DNA from: Rikenellaceae bacterium
GTDB lineage: Bacteria > Bacteroidota > Bacteroidia > Bacteroidales > UBA932
Assembly (NCBI GenBank): GCA_900771005.1
Contig: CAAGMI010000019.1
Location: forward strand, 12,837-76,836
Direction of reading: 5' to 3'
DNA: 64,000 nucleotides
In this document: positions 25,610 to 35,627 of the stretch, one piece after another
Numbering within the stretch: the stretch's first letter is position 1
Layout: the number at the start of each line of letters is the position of its first letter
The notes under the pieces: model-generated
Told to the model about the DNA's origin: nothing
The model's database searches: none
Seen by the model: only the letters and a program-made list of their open reading frames with translations
Program-made: the position numbers and the translations under genes

Positions 25610-25617
25610 CAAAAATA
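25610..25617 (-). promoter_or_regulatory. -7 promoter box TATTTTTG, rlmN
   Basis: A minus-strand TAnnTTTG match 4 bases before the GTG start of rlmN. Confidence 0.5.
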
Positions 25618-25630
25618 AGGAATTTTTAAC

Positions 25631-25638
25631 TATATTTG
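25631..25638 (+). promoter_or_regulatory. -7 promoter box TATATTTG, recA
   Basis: A TAnnTTTG match giving a leader of about 45 bases before the recA ATG at 25689. No LexA-type palindrome was recognised near it. Confidence 0.6.
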
Positions 25639-25688
25639 TTTGCTTCGCAAAGAGGCATATTCAATATAAACGCTAAAAAACAATTTTT

Positions 25689-26723
25689 ATGGCTAAGGAA
25701 GTAGAAGCAAAGGCTGCCGGCGATGTGAATGCAGCGAAACTGAAAGCATTGCAGGCCACGATCGACAAGATTGAGAAAGATTACGGGAAAGGGACGATCA
25801 TGAAGTTGGGAGGAGATCAGCCAGAATGGGATGTCCAGGTTATTCCGAGCGGAAGTGTGGCTCTTGACCACGCCCTCGGTATCGGAGGCTATCCAAGGGG
25901 ACGTATCATTGAAATTTACGGACCGGAATCAAGTGGAAAGACCACACTTGCGATACATGCCATCGCCCAGGCTCAGAAGGCCGGCGGCATGGCGGCGATG
26001 ATAGATGCGGAGCATGCGTTTGACAGGACGTACGCAAAGGCTCTCGGGGTGGATCTCGAGACTCTGCTCGTGTCACAGCCTGACAACGGGGAGCAGGCTC
26101 TGGAGATTGCGGACAGCCTCATACGTTCCGGAGCTGTGGACATCGTGGTGATTGATTCAGTGGCTGCCCTTACCCCGAAGGCGGAGATCGAGGGAGAGAT
26201 GGGGGACAACAAGGTCGGTCTTCAGGCAAGATTGATGAGCCAGGCCCTGCGCAAGCTTACAGCCAATATCTCCAAGACGAATACCTGCTGCATCTTCATC
26301 AACCAGTTGAGGGAGAAGATCGGCATTATGTTCGGCAATCCGGAGACGACCACCGGAGGAAACGCCCTCAAGTTCTACGCTTCCGTCAGGATTGACGTGC
26401 GCCGCACCAGTCAGATCAAGGAGGGTGAGGACGCTCTCGGAAACAGGACCAAGGTGAAGGTTGTGAAGAATAAGATGGCACCTCCTTTCAAGAAGGCCGA
26501 ATTCGATATCGTGTACGGAGAAGGCATTTCACATACCGGTGAGATAGTCGATCTCGGCGTGGATCTGGAGATCATAACGAAGAGCGGCAGCTGGTTCTCC
26601 TACAATGGGGAAAAGCTCGCCCAGGGACGCGAGGCCGTCAAGCAGTTGCTCAAGGACAACGTTGAACTGTGCGAAGAGCTTGAAGGGAAGATTCGCGAGA
26701 AACTCAAGGAGATCAAGGATTAA
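25689..26723 (+). CDS. recA: RecA recombinase
   Basis: Forms ATP-dependent filaments on single-stranded DNA for homologous repair. The 344-residue protein shows Walker [10 protein letters not shown], Walker [11 protein letters not shown], the DNA-binding loops L1 ([20 protein letters not shown]) and L2 ([18 protein letters not shown]), and the C-terminal domain. The stop TAA overlaps the trpS ATG by one base (TAATG), so the genes are translationally coupled. Confidence 0.98.
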   Translation: MAKEVEAKAAGDVNAAKLKALQATIDKIEKDYGKGTIMKLGGDQPEWDVQVIPSGSVALDHALGIGGYPRGRIIEIYGPESSGKTTLAIHAIAQAQKAGGMAAMIDAEHAFDRTYAKALGVDLETLLVSQPDNGEQALEIADSLIRSGAVDIVVIDSVAALTPKAEIEGEMGDNKVGLQARLMSQALRKLTANISKTNTCCIFINQLREKIGIMFGNPETTTGGNALKFYASVRIDVRRTSQIKEGEDALGNRTKVKVVKNKMAPPFKKAEFDIVYGEGISHTGEIVDLGVDLEIITKSGSWFSYNGEKLAQGREAVKQLLKDNVELCEELEGKIREKLKEIKD

Positions 26724-27862
26724 TGGGAAAGATTATTCTTACAGGCGACCGCCCGACAGGTCGCCTTCATATAGGACATTACGTAGGTTCTCTCAGACGC
26801 AGGGTTGAACTGCAGAACAGCGGGCAGTTTGAAAAGATATTCGTGATGATCGCGGATGCGCAGGCATTGACCGACAATGCCGATAATCCAGAGAAAGTCC
26901 GTCAGAATATCATCGAGGTAGCTCTGGATTACATGTCGGCCGGTCTTGATCCTGAAAAGACGACGATTTTCATCCAGTCACAGATCAGCGAACTTACTGA
27001 GTTGACTTTCTTTTACAACAACCTGGTGACTGTGCAGAGGCTTCAGCGCAACCCTACCGTCAAGGCGGAGATACAGATGCGCGGGTTCTCGGACAGCGAT
27101 GACAACCGTGCAGGTACTCCTGTAGGTTTCTTCTGCTATCCTATCAGTCAGGCCGCTGACATTACGGCATTCAAGGCCACTACGGTGCCGGTGGGTGAGG
27201 ATCAGGAACCTATGATCGAGCAGACCCGTGAGATTGTAAGGAAGTTCAATAGCGTGTACGGAGAAACTCTTGTCGAGCCTGAAATCCTCCTTCCTGACAA
27301 TGCGGCCTGCCTCAGGCTTCCGGGTACGGACGGGAAGGCCAAGATGAGCAAATCTCTGGGCAACTGCATATATCTTTCAGATTCTGCGGAAGAGGTATGG
27401 GCCAAGGTGAAGAGCATGTATACCGATCCGGGACATCTTCAGGTAAGCGATCCGGGAAAGGTTGAGGGCAACACCGTGTTCATTTATCTGGATGCATTCT
27501 GCAAACCGGAACATTTCGACAAATTCCCGGAGTGCTTCGTCGGCAAGAAATCATCCTTCGTGTTCCACAGTCTGGACGAGGTCAAGGCCCAGTACCGTGC
27601 CGGCGGACTCGGGGATATGATGATAAAGAATTTCCTCAATGCCGTGCTGAACGATACTCTGGAGCCTATCCGGGCGCGCCGTCACGAACTCGAGAAGGAC
27701 ATCCCTTATGTGTACGAAGTTCTCAGAAAGGGTTCTGAAGAGGCCCGCAAGGTAGCTGCGCAAACCCTGGCCGAAGTTAAGAGATCAATGAAGATCAATT
27801 ACTTCGACAAAGGTGTATTGGATGAGCTGATCAGGGAACAGACTGAAAAGTACAGCAAATAA
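26723..27862 (+). CDS. trpS: Tryptophanyl-tRNA synthetase
   Basis: Charges tRNA-Trp. Class I signatures are the HIGH-like [15 protein letters not shown] at the N-terminus and KMSKSLGN at about residue 210. Length is 379 residues, longer than E. coli TrpRS (334), as in several Bacteroidota enzymes with insertions around the anticodon-binding domain. It follows recA with a one-base overlap and converges on tdk with an 11-base gap. Confidence 0.96.
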   Translation: MGKIILTGDRPTGRLHIGHYVGSLRRRVELQNSGQFEKIFVMIADAQALTDNADNPEKVRQNIIEVALDYMSAGLDPEKTTIFIQSQISELTELTFFYNNLVTVQRLQRNPTVKAEIQMRGFSDSDDNRAGTPVGFFCYPISQAADITAFKATTVPVGEDQEPMIEQTREIVRKFNSVYGETLVEPEILLPDNAACLRLPGTDGKAKMSKSLGNCIYLSDSAEEVWAKVKSMYTDPGHLQVSDPGKVEGNTVFIYLDAFCKPEHFDKFPECFVGKKSSFVFHSLDEVKAQYRAGGLGDMMIKNFLNAVLNDTLEPIRARRHELEKDIPYVYEVLRKGSEEARKVAAQTLAEVKRSMKINYFDKGVLDELIREQTEKYSK

Positions 27863-27873
27863 TTTCCGGACTT

Positions 27874-28446
27874 TTATTTCTCCTTTGCCCGCGCTTTGTT
27901 GAAGCAATCGCGGCAAAGGGGTTCGTATGAGTCCTTTTCACCGAGAACCACAAGGTCCTTGCTCTTGACGAGTCTGTGCGAATGGTGCGCGAGATTTCCG
28001 CACTTGACACAGATGGCGTGAACTTTCTGCACGTCCTCTGCGATAGCCATCAGTTTAGGCATAGGTCCGAAAGGGTTGCCCAGATAATCCATGTCGAGTC
28101 CGGCCACGATGACGCGTATGCCGTGATCGGCAAGGAACTGCACCACATCAATCAGACTGTCGTCAAAAAACTGAGCCTCGTCGATGCCGATAACCTGCAC
28201 GCCCTGCTCCGTTTCCAGCATTTCTGCAGGTTTGGAGATTGGTTTTGAGGTGATGCTTGTGGCATCGTGCGAAACGACTTCCACGTCAGAGTATCTTTTG
28301 TCAAGCTGCGGCTTGAATATGGCGATCTTCTGGTTGGCGAACTGTGCGCGGCGAAGCCTTCTGATAAGTTCTTCCGTTTTTCCTGAGAACATGGAACCGC
28401 AGATGACCTCTATGCAGCCCGTTTTTTTATGGTTTTCTGATAACAT
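27874..28446 (-). CDS. tdk: Thymidine kinase
   Basis: A type II TK1-like kinase (190 residues) for thymidine salvage. It has the P-loop [15 protein letters not shown], Walker [16 protein letters not shown] and the four zinc-lasso Cys ([11 protein letters not shown] and CRDCF). Tetrameric cytosolic enzyme. The minus-strand box TACATTTG at 28472-28479 lies opposite the rsmI box, so the two 5' ends interlock. Confidence 0.95.
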   Translation of the reverse strand: MLSENHKKTGCIEVICGSMFSGKTEELIRRLRRAQFANQKIAIFKPQLDKRYSDVEVVSHDATSITSKPISKPAEMLETEQGVQVIGIDEAQFFDDSLIDVVQFLADHGIRVIVAGLDMDYLGNPFGPMPKLMAIAEDVQKVHAICVKCGNLAHHSHRLVKSKDLVVLGEKDSYEPLCRDCFNKARAKEK

Positions 28447-28450
28447 TGTG

Positions 28451-28479
28451 TAATTTTGCGGTTGGTGTATGCAAATGTA
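28451..28479. promoter_or_regulatory. Interlocked promoter boxes for rsmI (+) and tdk (-)
   Basis: TAATTTTG at 28451-28458 (plus, rsmI) and TACATTTG on the minus strand at 28472-28479 (tdk) point toward each other with 13 bases between. Both starts would fall between the boxes, so each box lies in the other gene's leader. Confidence 0.5.
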
Positions 28480-28484
28480 GCAAA

Positions 28485-29246
28485 ATGGAACGTAAGACCC
28501 AAGGAATTTTGAGCATAGTTCCGACTCCGGTCGGAAATCTCGATGATATGACCTTCAGAGCCGTCGAGGCTCTCAAGGGGGCCGACCTCATTCTTGCTGA
28601 GGATACAAGGACCAGTTCTGTTCTGCTTCAGCATTTCGGCATACACGGAAAGCTTCTCTCACACCACAAGTTCAATGAACACGAGACGGTCGGAATGATA
28701 AAGGAGAGGATACTTGCAGGCGCAAACGTCGCTCTTGTCAGCGATGCCGGGACGCCCGGCATATCCGATCCGGGCTTCCTTCTTGTGCGTGAATGCGCTG
28801 CGCAGGGTATAGAAGTCAATACTCTCCCTGGGCCGACAGCCTGCATCCCGGCGATAGTGTCTTCAGGGCTTCCTTGCGACCGTTTCTGCTTCGAGGGCTT
28901 CCTCCCGCAGAAAAAGGGGAGACAGGCCGTGCTTTCATCCCTTGCTTCCGAGCAGAGGACAATGATCTTTTACGAATCGCCTTACAGGCTTGTGAAGACT
29001 TTGGAACAGTTCGTTGATGCATTCGGAGCTGACAGGGAATGCTCTGTGTCGAGAGAGATTTCAAAGATACACGAGGAACACGTACGCGGCACAGTTGCGG
29101 AAGTCCTCGAACATTTCAGGAATACTGAGCCGAAAGGCGAAATAGTGATCGTGGTGGCCGGGGTAAAGCAGCCGTCACGCGGTGAACATAAAAACAAATA
29201 CAGGGAGACGGGAGAAAGCAGGGGAGATGAAATCGAAAGAGAATAA
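28485..29246 (+). CDS. rsmI: 16S rRNA 2'-O-methyltransferase RsmI
   Basis: Methylates C1402 of 16S rRNA. The 253-residue protein has the tetrapyrrole-methylase fold: [20 protein letters not shown] at the start, [14 protein letters not shown] and the C-terminal GEIVIVVAG. The start is the ATG at 28485 (MERKTQG); a TTG 13 codons earlier overlaps the promoter region. It overlaps the downstream HhH gene by 20 bases. Confidence 0.94.
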   Translation: MERKTQGILSIVPTPVGNLDDMTFRAVEALKGADLILAEDTRTSSVLLQHFGIHGKLLSHHKFNEHETVGMIKERILAGANVALVSDAGTPGISDPGFLLVRECAAQGIEVNTLPGPTACIPAIVSSGLPCDRFCFEGFLPQKKGRQAVLSSLASEQRTMIFYESPYRLVKTLEQFVDAFGADRECSVSREISKIHEEHVRGTVAEVLEHFRNTEPKGEIVIVVAGVKQPSRGEHKNKYRETGESRGDEIERE

Positions 29247-30117
29247 GCCTTCGGCCGTTTTCAAGGTCGGGACTGTTTCACTGGCATTTTTGGTAATCGG
29301 GTATCAGACGGCGCTTTTTGTCAATCACGCCGCGGTCGCGCGTATAGTGGCAAACCGTGACAGACCCGATACGGTGTTCGTATATGCAGGGTCGGACAGC
29401 AGTATTGTGCGTACGGAAGTCCGCGGGACCCATTCCGCTTCCGCGGAGCGGATATACGGGGATAAGCTAGCTGCCGGCGGGAGGGAACTTTTCCGCTTTG
29501 ATCCCAATACGGTATCTTCAAAGGATCTGCAGCGCCTGGGGTTCACTCAGAAGCAGGCTGCATCCATAGTGAATTATAGGGAAAAGGGCGGCAGATTCAG
29601 ACGCAAAAGTGATTTCGCGCGATCTTACGTGGTGTCCGAAGATATGTTCGCGCGTCTTGAACCCTACATTGACATCCCTTTGCTCGATATAAACAGGGCG
29701 GACTCGGCGGCATTCGACGCGCTTCCGGGGGTGGGACCGCATTTTGCGTCCAAAATGGTGTCGTACAGGGAGGAACTGGGCGGCTATTCCTATCCGGAGC
29801 AGCTGATGGATATATGGAATTTCGGGGAAGAAAGATATGAGGGGCTGAGCGATCTTATATGCTGCGGCAGACCGGAAAAGGCTTTTGCACTGTGGACATT
29901 GCCGGCTGACTCGTTGAAAATACACCCGTATATACGGAAGATAAGCATTGCCAGAGCCATTGTCCTTTACAGGGAGAATACTCCTGAGAGCGAGCGTTCG
30001 GTCATGGGACTTGCAGCGGCGGGGATAATACCTGATTCGGTGGCCGTCAAACTTTCAAGGTGCTTTATCTCAGACGCAGACGCAGTTTCAGGCTTGAATG
30101 GCCGTTGGGCAGAGTGA
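29227..30117 (+). CDS. Membrane-anchored helix-hairpin-helix protein, ComEA-like
   Basis: A 296-residue protein: one N-terminal membrane helix (about residues 15-35, VGTVSLAFLVIGYQTALFV), a linker, then two ComEA-type double HhH modules (FDPNTVSSKDLQRLGFTQ and LLDINRADSAAFDALPGVG). Such modules bind DNA without sequence specificity; a role in competence-type DNA uptake or in envelope-associated DNA binding is inferred. ATG at 29227 overlaps rsmI by 20 bases; a GTG 15 codons earlier also opens the frame. The 3' 53 bases overlap the convergent gene. Confidence 0.8.
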   Translation: MKSKENKPSAVFKVGTVSLAFLVIGYQTALFVNHAAVARIVANRDRPDTVFVYAGSDSSIVRTEVRGTHSASAERIYGDKLAAGGRELFRFDPNTVSSKDLQRLGFTQKQAASIVNYREKGGRFRRKSDFARSYVVSEDMFARLEPYIDIPLLDINRADSAAFDALPGVGPHFASKMVSYREELGGYSYPEQLMDIWNFGEERYEGLSDLICCGRPEKAFALWTLPADSLKIHPYIRKISIARAIVLYRENTPESERSVMGLAAAGIIPDSVAVKLSRCFISDADAVSGLNGRWAE

Positions 30118-30556
30118 CGATGCCTTCACTGATGAAACCGAGGGAAAGATAGGACTCTCCGGCCGTTTCGCTGCAATTCCCGTCATCTGACAGGGGAATA
30201 TATGTCATCACGTCATCCGGGCCGGCTGTCCGGCAGAAAGACTCGAGCGCTTTTCCCATCCCTCCGACAACTCTGTATCCGGAAATGGAAGAATAGCGCA
30301 CCCATTCGAACGAGCGGCTTCCGTCCAGCATCTTTCTCGGACTTGAGAAGGTTGCCACTGCGACCAACGTTCCGGAAGGCAGTTCTGTCTCTCCGCTTCC
30401 GGTTTTTCTGGATACGAACAGGCCGAAGCGGTATCTGGCGGAGGCGTCACCCATCCTGTGGTGCTCGTTCAAAAACGCAGCCGCCGTACCTTTGTCGATA
30501 CGGCGAACTGTACAGTTTCTTGCGAAAACGGAAGGGAGTCTTCCAAGTTTGTCCAT
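30065..30556 (-). CDS. Hypothetical protein, possible GNAT-fold/Mom-like domain
   Basis: A 163-residue cytoplasmic protein without signal or membrane segment. Segments LNEHHRMGDASARYRFGLFV, GTLVAVATFSSPRKM and EWVRYSSISGYRVVGGMGKA recall a pattern I associate with phage-encoded acyltransferase-like (Mom/GNAT) domains: a GLF-type strand, a VAVATF strand and a VGG turn before an amphipathic helix. The match is from memory and distant; the catalytic activity is unknown. It starts one base after the pdxA stop, so it belongs to the pdxA unit. The last 53 bases overlap the HhH gene. Confidence 0.55.
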   Translation of the reverse strand: MDKLGRLPSVFARNCTVRRIDKGTAAAFLNEHHRMGDASARYRFGLFVSRKTGSGETELPSGTLVAVATFSSPRKMLDGSRSFEWVRYSSISGYRVVGGMGKALESFCRTAGPDDVMTYIPLSDDGNCSETAGESYLSLGFISEGIVTLPNGHSSLKLRLRLR

Positions 30557-30557
30557 A

Positions 30558-31649
30558 CTAGGCTATTTGAGGACGTCCCGGTCTTTCCCTTCTCTCTTCG
30601 CCCTCAAGATGGCGCTCTTCCATCTTCCCTGCGACCAGGTTGTTGAATGCCTCGCGTCTCCTGTAGATGTCGATGGCGGCGAATATGGATGCTCTCATCG
30701 AGAGAGGGTCCGCTTCGTCCCGCCCTGCCATGGCGAAGGCTGTACCGTGGTCAGGTGAAGTCCTGACTATCGGAAGTCCGGCTGTGAAGTTGACGCCGTC
30801 CTCGAACGCTATGGCCTTGAATGGAGAGAGACCCTGGTCGTGGTACATTGCAAGCGTTGCGTCGAACATCTCATAATGACTGAGACCGAAATATCCGTCA
30901 GGAGAGAACGGACCGAAGGCGAGTATGCCCTCTTCCGTGGCCTCTTTGATGGCCGGGATGATGAATTCCTGCTCTTCGGTGCCGAGAAGGCCTCCGTCAC
31001 CGCTGTGCGGGTTGAGACTGAGTACGGCTATCCTTGGCTGGTCCACTCCGAAATCCTCTTTGAGCGATTTGTTCATCACTCTGAGCTTGCTGAGGATCTT
31101 TTCCTTGGAAATCATTGAAGGGACGTCTTTCAACGGAATGTGCCCCGTCACTACTCCAAGTTTCATCCTGCTGCTTATCATAAGCATCGTGACATCCTTG
31201 AGACCGAAAGCGTTCTGGAGGAACTCCGTGTGTCCCGGGAATCCGAAACCTTCTTCCGACATGGCTTTCTTGTTGATCGGACCTGTCACGAGAATGTCGA
31301 TTCCACCTTCCTTGATGTCCCGTACTGCCCATTCGAGTGCGGTGAGAGCTGATTTGGCCGAATCGGCGGTCGCCTGTCCCGGCTCCGCATATACGTTGTC
31401 AGGAAGACAGTTCACGATGTTTATTTTCTTGTCCTGGATGTCCTTTACGGATGATATGGTATTGACTTCCATCTGCTCTATCTCCGGAATGGTCTTGAGA
31501 TAGAATCCGAAAATCTTTGGTGACCCGTACACAACCGGGATGAACATATCCAGAATGCGCGGGTCTGAAAGGGCTTTTATTATTACCTCGTATCCGATGC
31601 CGTTGGAATCGCCCTGAGTGATGCCAACTATCAATTTCTTTTTTGCCAT
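30558..31649 (-). CDS. pdxA: 4-hydroxythreonine-4-phosphate dehydrogenase
   Basis: NAD-dependent oxidation in pyridoxal 5'-phosphate synthesis. The 363-residue protein contains the metal-site His segments VTGHIPLKDVPSM and MYHDQGLSPFKAIAFEDGVN and the closing TSPDHGTAFAMAGRDEADP. Length is normal. The -7 box (31656-31663) is 6 bases before the ATG and overlaps the rnhA stop codon. Confidence 0.94.
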   Translation of the reverse strand: MAKKKLIVGITQGDSNGIGYEVIIKALSDPRILDMFIPVVYGSPKIFGFYLKTIPEIEQMEVNTISSVKDIQDKKINIVNCLPDNVYAEPGQATADSAKSALTALEWAVRDIKEGGIDILVTGPINKKAMSEEGFGFPGHTEFLQNAFGLKDVTMLMISSRMKLGVVTGHIPLKDVPSMISKEKILSKLRVMNKSLKEDFGVDQPRIAVLSLNPHSGDGGLLGTEEQEFIIPAIKEATEEGILAFGPFSPDGYFGLSHYEMFDATLAMYHDQGLSPFKAIAFEDGVNFTAGLPIVRTSPDHGTAFAMAGRDEADPLSMRASIFAAIDIYRRREAFNNLVAGKMEERHLEGEERRERPGRPQIA

Positions 31650-31655
31650 AACTTA

Positions 31656-31663
31656 CAAATTTA
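31656..31663 (-). promoter_or_regulatory. -7 promoter box TAAATTTG, pdxA
   Basis: A TAnnTTTG match 6 bases before the pdxA ATG; it includes the rnhA stop codon (31661-31663). Confidence 0.5.
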
Positions 31664-32101
31664 CAAAATTCCGGCGTAACCCTCATCTGCCGGCAGGTCT
31701 TTTTGGGAATAGGCGGCGACGGCCATTGCATCGCATCTTTCATTCTCGGGATGTCCTGCGTGCCCCTTGAGCCAGTGGAAAGTTACTTCAAACCTGGTGC
31801 AGAGGCTGTCCAGCCTGTCCCAAAGATCGTGATTCTTCTTTCTTTTCCAACCCTGGGTCATGGTGTTGACGACGTATGAAGAATCGCTGAAGACCTCCAC
31901 TTTCGCCCCCGGCCATCTGATGGATTCCAACCCCTTTATGACCGCCAGCATTTCCATCCTGTTGTTGGTCGTGAGTGCGAATCCTCCGGAAAGTTCTTTC
32001 CTTAGGTCTCCGCACTTCAGCACCACTCCGTATCCTCCCGGTCCCGGGTTGCCGCTTGCGGCGCCGTCAGTGTACAGGAATATGGTTTGCCTTGTTGTCA
32101 T
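31661..32101 (-). CDS. rnhA: Ribonuclease HI
   Basis: Cuts the RNA strand of RNA-DNA hybrids. The 146-residue protein has the DEDD site: Asp in [17 protein letters not shown], Glu in [13 protein letters not shown], Asp in [12 protein letters not shown] and Asp in [12 protein letters not shown], plus the basic handle ([12 protein letters not shown]). The start is the ATG at 32099-32101; a TTG three codons earlier overlaps the -7 box. That box (32108-32115) is 6 bases before the ATG. Confidence 0.95.
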   Translation of the reverse strand: MTTRQTIFLYTDGAASGNPGPGGYGVVLKCGDLRKELSGGFALTTNNRMEMLAVIKGLESIRWPGAKVEVFSDSSYVVNTMTQGWKRKKNHDLWDRLDSLCTRFEVTFHWLKGHAGHPENERCDAMAVAAYSQKDLPADEGYAGIL

Positions 32102-32107
32102 TGTACG

Positions 32108-32125
32108 CAAAAATAGTTAAATTTG
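32108..32125. promoter_or_regulatory. Back-to-back promoter boxes for rnhA (-) and rfbD (+)
   Basis: Minus TATTTTTG at 32108-32115 and plus TAAATTTG at 32118-32125, only 2 bases apart and nearly an inverted repeat. rfbD would have a leader of about 20 bases; rnhA would be almost leaderless. Confidence 0.55.
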
Positions 32126-32149
32126 TAAGAATATAGGATAATTGGTGGT

Positions 32150-33025
32150 ATGAATATACTGGTTACCGGATCCAACGGTCAGTTGGGAAACGAAATGAGG
32201 CGTCTCGGCGCCGCTGGAAGGCATAATTTTATATTTACGGATGTCAGTGAGCAGGAAGGCGTTGAAACTGTCAAGCTGGATATCACGGATATAGATACCG
32301 TGAGACTTGTGGCCCGGTCCGAATCCGTTGATGTCATCGTCAATTGTGCGGCATATACAAATGTCGATAAGGCTGAAGATGACGAGGCTACGGCCGACCT
32401 TCTCAACCACGTCGCTCCCGGGAACCTTGCTGTGGTGGCCAAGGAATGCGGCGCCACCCTTATCCACATATCCACGGATTACGTTTTTGGAGGGGACCGG
32501 TTCACACCTGCAAGGGAAGACGAGACTCCGTCACCTCAGAGTGCCTATGGAAGGACGAAACTTGCGGGGGAGAAGGCTGTGCAGGACAGCGGCTGCCGTT
32601 ATATAATCATCAGGACTGCGTGGCTTTATTCTCCTTACGGGAAGAATTTCGTGAAGACCATGCGTAATCTGACCGCTGCGAACAAGTCCGTGAAAGTCGT
32701 GTTTGACCAGGTGGGGACTCCGACATACGCTGCGGATCTGGCCGCGCTCATAATGCATATCATAGATACTGACAGACTGGACAGGACCGGAATATATCAT
32801 TTCTCGGATGAAGGTGCCGCGAGCTGGTTTGATTTTGCGCATGAGATATGCTCCATGAGCGGTAATGACTGCAAGGTGCTGCCATGCCTGAGTTCCGAAT
32901 TCCCTTCAAAGGTCAAGCGCCCTCATTATTCGGTGCTGGACAAGGCCAAGGTGAAGGAGACATTCGGCTTTGAACCTCCTTATTGGAGCGACTCGTTGAA
33001 GGATTGTATTGAAAGACTCAAATAA
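32150..33025 (+). CDS. rfbD: dTDP-4-dehydrorhamnose reductase
   Basis: Last enzyme of dTDP-L-rhamnose synthesis. The 291-residue SDR-type protein has the nucleotide motif [14 protein letters not shown], the catalytic Tyr-Lys pair in [12 protein letters not shown] and [10 protein letters not shown]. It leads the rhamnose operon rfbD-rfbA-rfbC-rfbB; the stop overlaps the rfbA start by one base. Rhamnose goes into cell-surface polysaccharide or glycans. Confidence 0.96.
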   Translation: MNILVTGSNGQLGNEMRRLGAAGRHNFIFTDVSEQEGVETVKLDITDIDTVRLVARSESVDVIVNCAAYTNVDKAEDDEATADLLNHVAPGNLAVVAKECGATLIHISTDYVFGGDRFTPAREDETPSPQSAYGRTKLAGEKAVQDSGCRYIIIRTAWLYSPYGKNFVKTMRNLTAANKSVKVVFDQVGTPTYAADLAALIMHIIDTDRLDRTGIYHFSDEGAASWFDFAHEICSMSGNDCKVLPCLSSEFPSKVKRPHYSVLDKAKVKETFGFEPPYWSDSLKDCIERLK

Positions 33026-33906
33026 TGAAAGGAATCATTTTGGCAGGTGGTAGCGGTACCCGTCTGTATCCTATCACGAAAGGTGTGAGCAAGCAGTTGC
33101 TCCCGATCTATGATAAACCCATGGTTTATTATCCTTTGTCAGTATTGATGCTTGCCGGCATAAGGGATATCCTTCTGATATCCACGCCGCAGGATCTGCC
33201 GGGATTCCGCAGGCTGCTGGGAGACGGGGCTGATTATGGAGTCCGTATGGAATATGCCGAACAGCCTTCTCCGGACGGCCTCGCTCAGGCTTTCATCATC
33301 GGTGAGAAGTTCATAGGAAACGACAGCGTCTGCCTTGTACTCGGTGACAATATCTTCTATGGAGGCGGTTTCACGGGGAAACTGCTTGATGCGGCACGCG
33401 CTGCCGAGCAGGATGGTCAGGCGACTGTGTTCGGATATTGGGTCAATGATCCGGAGAGATACGGAGTGGCGGAATTCGACGGGACCGGGAAATGTCTCAG
33501 CATTGAGGAAAAGCCTGCGAAGCCTAAATCAAACTATGCCGTTGTGGGCCTGTATTTCTATCCGAACAAGGTTGTGGACGTGGCCAAACACATAAAGCCA
33601 TCAGCGAGAGGGGAACTTGAAATCACCACTGTCAATCAGGAATTCCTCCGGGACGGTGAGCTGAAGGTGCAGACTCTGGGACGAGGGTTTGCGTGGCTGG
33701 ATACAGGTACGCACGATTCTCTTGCCGAGGCTTCAATTTTCGTTGAGACTCTCGAAAAGAGAACCGGACTCAAGATTGCCTGTCTGGAAGGCATCGCTTA
33801 TGAAAAAGGCTGGATCAGTGAGACGAAACTGCGTGAGGTTGCCGCTCCTATGGCGAAGAATCAGTACGGCCAGTATCTTCTGAATCTTGTTGAAAACAAA
33901 AACTGA
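33025..33906 (+). CDS. rfbA: Glucose-1-phosphate thymidylyltransferase
   Basis: First enzyme of dTDP-rhamnose synthesis (dTTP plus glucose 1-phosphate). The 293-residue protein has the nucleotidyl loop [39 protein letters not shown] and [15 protein letters not shown], all diagnostic. Overlaps rfbD by one base and is followed by rfbC after one base. Confidence 0.97.
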   Translation: MKGIILAGGSGTRLYPITKGVSKQLLPIYDKPMVYYPLSVLMLAGIRDILLISTPQDLPGFRRLLGDGADYGVRMEYAEQPSPDGLAQAFIIGEKFIGNDSVCLVLGDNIFYGGGFTGKLLDAARAAEQDGQATVFGYWVNDPERYGVAEFDGTGKCLSIEEKPAKPKSNYAVVGLYFYPNKVVDVAKHIKPSARGELEITTVNQEFLRDGELKVQTLGRGFAWLDTGTHDSLAEASIFVETLEKRTGLKIACLEGIAYEKGWISETKLREVAAPMAKNQYGQYLLNLVENKN

Positions 33907-33907
33907 T

Positions 33908-34489
33908 ATGGATGTAATAGGAACTGATATCCCTGATGTGGTGATAATCAAACCACGGGTGTTCGCCGATGCCCGAGGTTATTTCTATGAATCTTTTTCA
34001 CAAAGGGATTTCGATGCGGCCGTAAGGCCTGTACGCTTTGTCCAGGATAATGAGAGCAAGTCGTGCTACGGTGTGGTCCGCGGCCTTCATTTCCAAAAGG
34101 GCAGAGACGCACAAAGCAAACTTATCCGTGTTGTGAAGGGCCGTGTGCTGGATGTGGCTGTGGATGTGAGGGTCGGTTCCCCTACATTCGGAAAGCACAT
34201 CGGCGTGGAACTCTCCGAGGACAACAAACTTCAGCTTTTCATCCCCAGAGGGTTCGCTCACGGTTTCAGCGTGCTTTCGGAGGAAGCTGTTTTCCAGTAT
34301 AAATGTGACAATTTCTATGCTCCTCAGTCGGAGGGCGCCATCGCTTTCAACGATCCGGACCTCGGCATTGACTGGCGCATACCTGCGGACAAGGCGATCC
34401 TTTCGGAAAAGGATGCCCGTCATCCTGCACTGAAGGACTGTGGAGTAGAGGATCTGTTTGATTATAAATGCGATTTATATGAGTTTTAA
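33908..34489 (+). CDS. rfbC: dTDP-4-dehydrorhamnose 3,5-epimerase
   Basis: A 193-residue cupin epimerase. Motifs are ARGYFYESFSQRDF, GVVRGLHFQKGRDAQSKLIR (catalytic His) and IPRGFAHGFSVLSEEA. The start is the ATG at 33908, one base after the rfbA stop; TTG codons upstream lie inside rfbA. The 3' end overlaps rfbB by 11 bases. Confidence 0.96.
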   Translation: MDVIGTDIPDVVIIKPRVFADARGYFYESFSQRDFDAAVRPVRFVQDNESKSCYGVVRGLHFQKGRDAQSKLIRVVKGRVLDVAVDVRVGSPTFGKHIGVELSEDNKLQLFIPRGFAHGFSVLSEEAVFQYKCDNFYAPQSEGAIAFNDPDLGIDWRIPADKAILSEKDARHPALKDCGVEDLFDYKCDLYEF

Positions 34490-35621
34490 GAGGACAATAA
34501 TCATTACCGGAGGCGCCGGGTTCATCGGGTCCCACGTTGTCAGGCTGTTTGTCAACAAGTATCCTGAATATCACATCATCAACGTAGACAAACTGACGTA
34601 TGCGGGCAATCTCGAGAATCTGAGGGATATCGAAGACAAGCCGAACTATACCTTCGTAAAGGCGGATATCTGTGATTTCGACACCATTCTCGGTCTGATG
34701 CGCAGGGAAAACGTCGACGGCGTCATCCATCTGGCAGCGGAAACTCACGTGGACCGCAGTATCAAGGATCCGTTCACTTTCGCCCGCACCAACTTTATGG
34801 GAACGCTTTCCATGCTTCAGGCGGCGAAAGCCTTTTGGGAGGAGACGGAACCATCCCAGTGCCGCAGGCTGTTCTACCATATATCCACAGACGAGGTGTA
34901 TGGAGCTCTGCAAATGACGAATCCTGAGGGCGTGAAGCCTCCATTCTCCACAAAGGCAAGTTCCGGAGAACATCATCTGGCATACGGTACCGAGTTCTTC
35001 ACCGAAGATTTGAAGTATCAGCCTCACAGCCCTTACAGCGCAGCAAAAGCCGGCTCAGACCATATGGTGCGCGCATTCCACGATACTTTCGGGATGCCGA
35101 CCATCGTGACAAACTGCTCGAACAACTATGGCCCGTACCAGTTCCCTGAAAAACTGATACCTCTGTTCATAAACAATATACGTCATCGCAAACCTCTTCC
35201 TGTATATGGCAAGGGGGAGAATGTGAGGGACTGGCTGTATGTCGTCGACCACGCGAGGGCAATTGACCTTATCTTCCACGAGGGGAAGGTGGGGGAGACA
35301 TACAATATAGGAGGGTTCAACGAGTGGAAGAACATAGATATCATCAAGGTGCTGATAAAGACTGTCGACAAGGTGCTTGGCAGGCCTGAAGGTGCGGACG
35401 ATGACCTTATCACATATGTCACGGACCGTGCGGGACACGATCTGAGGTATGCGATTGATTCTTCCAAACTTCAGAAGGAGCTCGGATGGGAGCCGTCGCT
35501 TCAGTTTGAGGAAGGTATCGAAAAGACTGTGCGATGGTATCTTGACAACCAGGAATGGATGGACCGGGTGACTTCGGGAGATTACCAGAAGTATTACGAG
35601 GATATGTATTCAAACAGGTAG
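34479..35621 (+). CDS. rfbB: dTDP-glucose 4,6-dehydratase
   Basis: A 380-residue extended SDR that makes dTDP-4-keto-6-deoxyglucose. It has GGAGFIGSHV for NAD, HISTDEVYGAL with the catalytic Thr-Asp-Glu triad and YSAAKAGSDHM (Tyr, Lys). ATG at 34479 overlaps rfbC by 11 bases. Last of the four rhamnose genes; PAP2 follows after 6 bases, so transcription may continue. Confidence 0.97.
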   Translation: MSFKRTIIITGGAGFIGSHVVRLFVNKYPEYHIINVDKLTYAGNLENLRDIEDKPNYTFVKADICDFDTILGLMRRENVDGVIHLAAETHVDRSIKDPFTFARTNFMGTLSMLQAAKAFWEETEPSQCRRLFYHISTDEVYGALQMTNPEGVKPPFSTKASSGEHHLAYGTEFFTEDLKYQPHSPYSAAKAGSDHMVRAFHDTFGMPTIVTNCSNNYGPYQFPEKLIPLFINNIRHRKPLPVYGKGENVRDWLYVVDHARAIDLIFHEGKVGETYNIGGFNEWKNIDIIKVLIKTVDKVLGRPEGADDDLITYVTDRAGHDLRYAIDSSKLQKELGWEPSLQFEEGIEKTVRWYLDNQEWMDRVTSGDYQKYYEDMYSNR

Positions 35622-35627
35622 GCCCTG

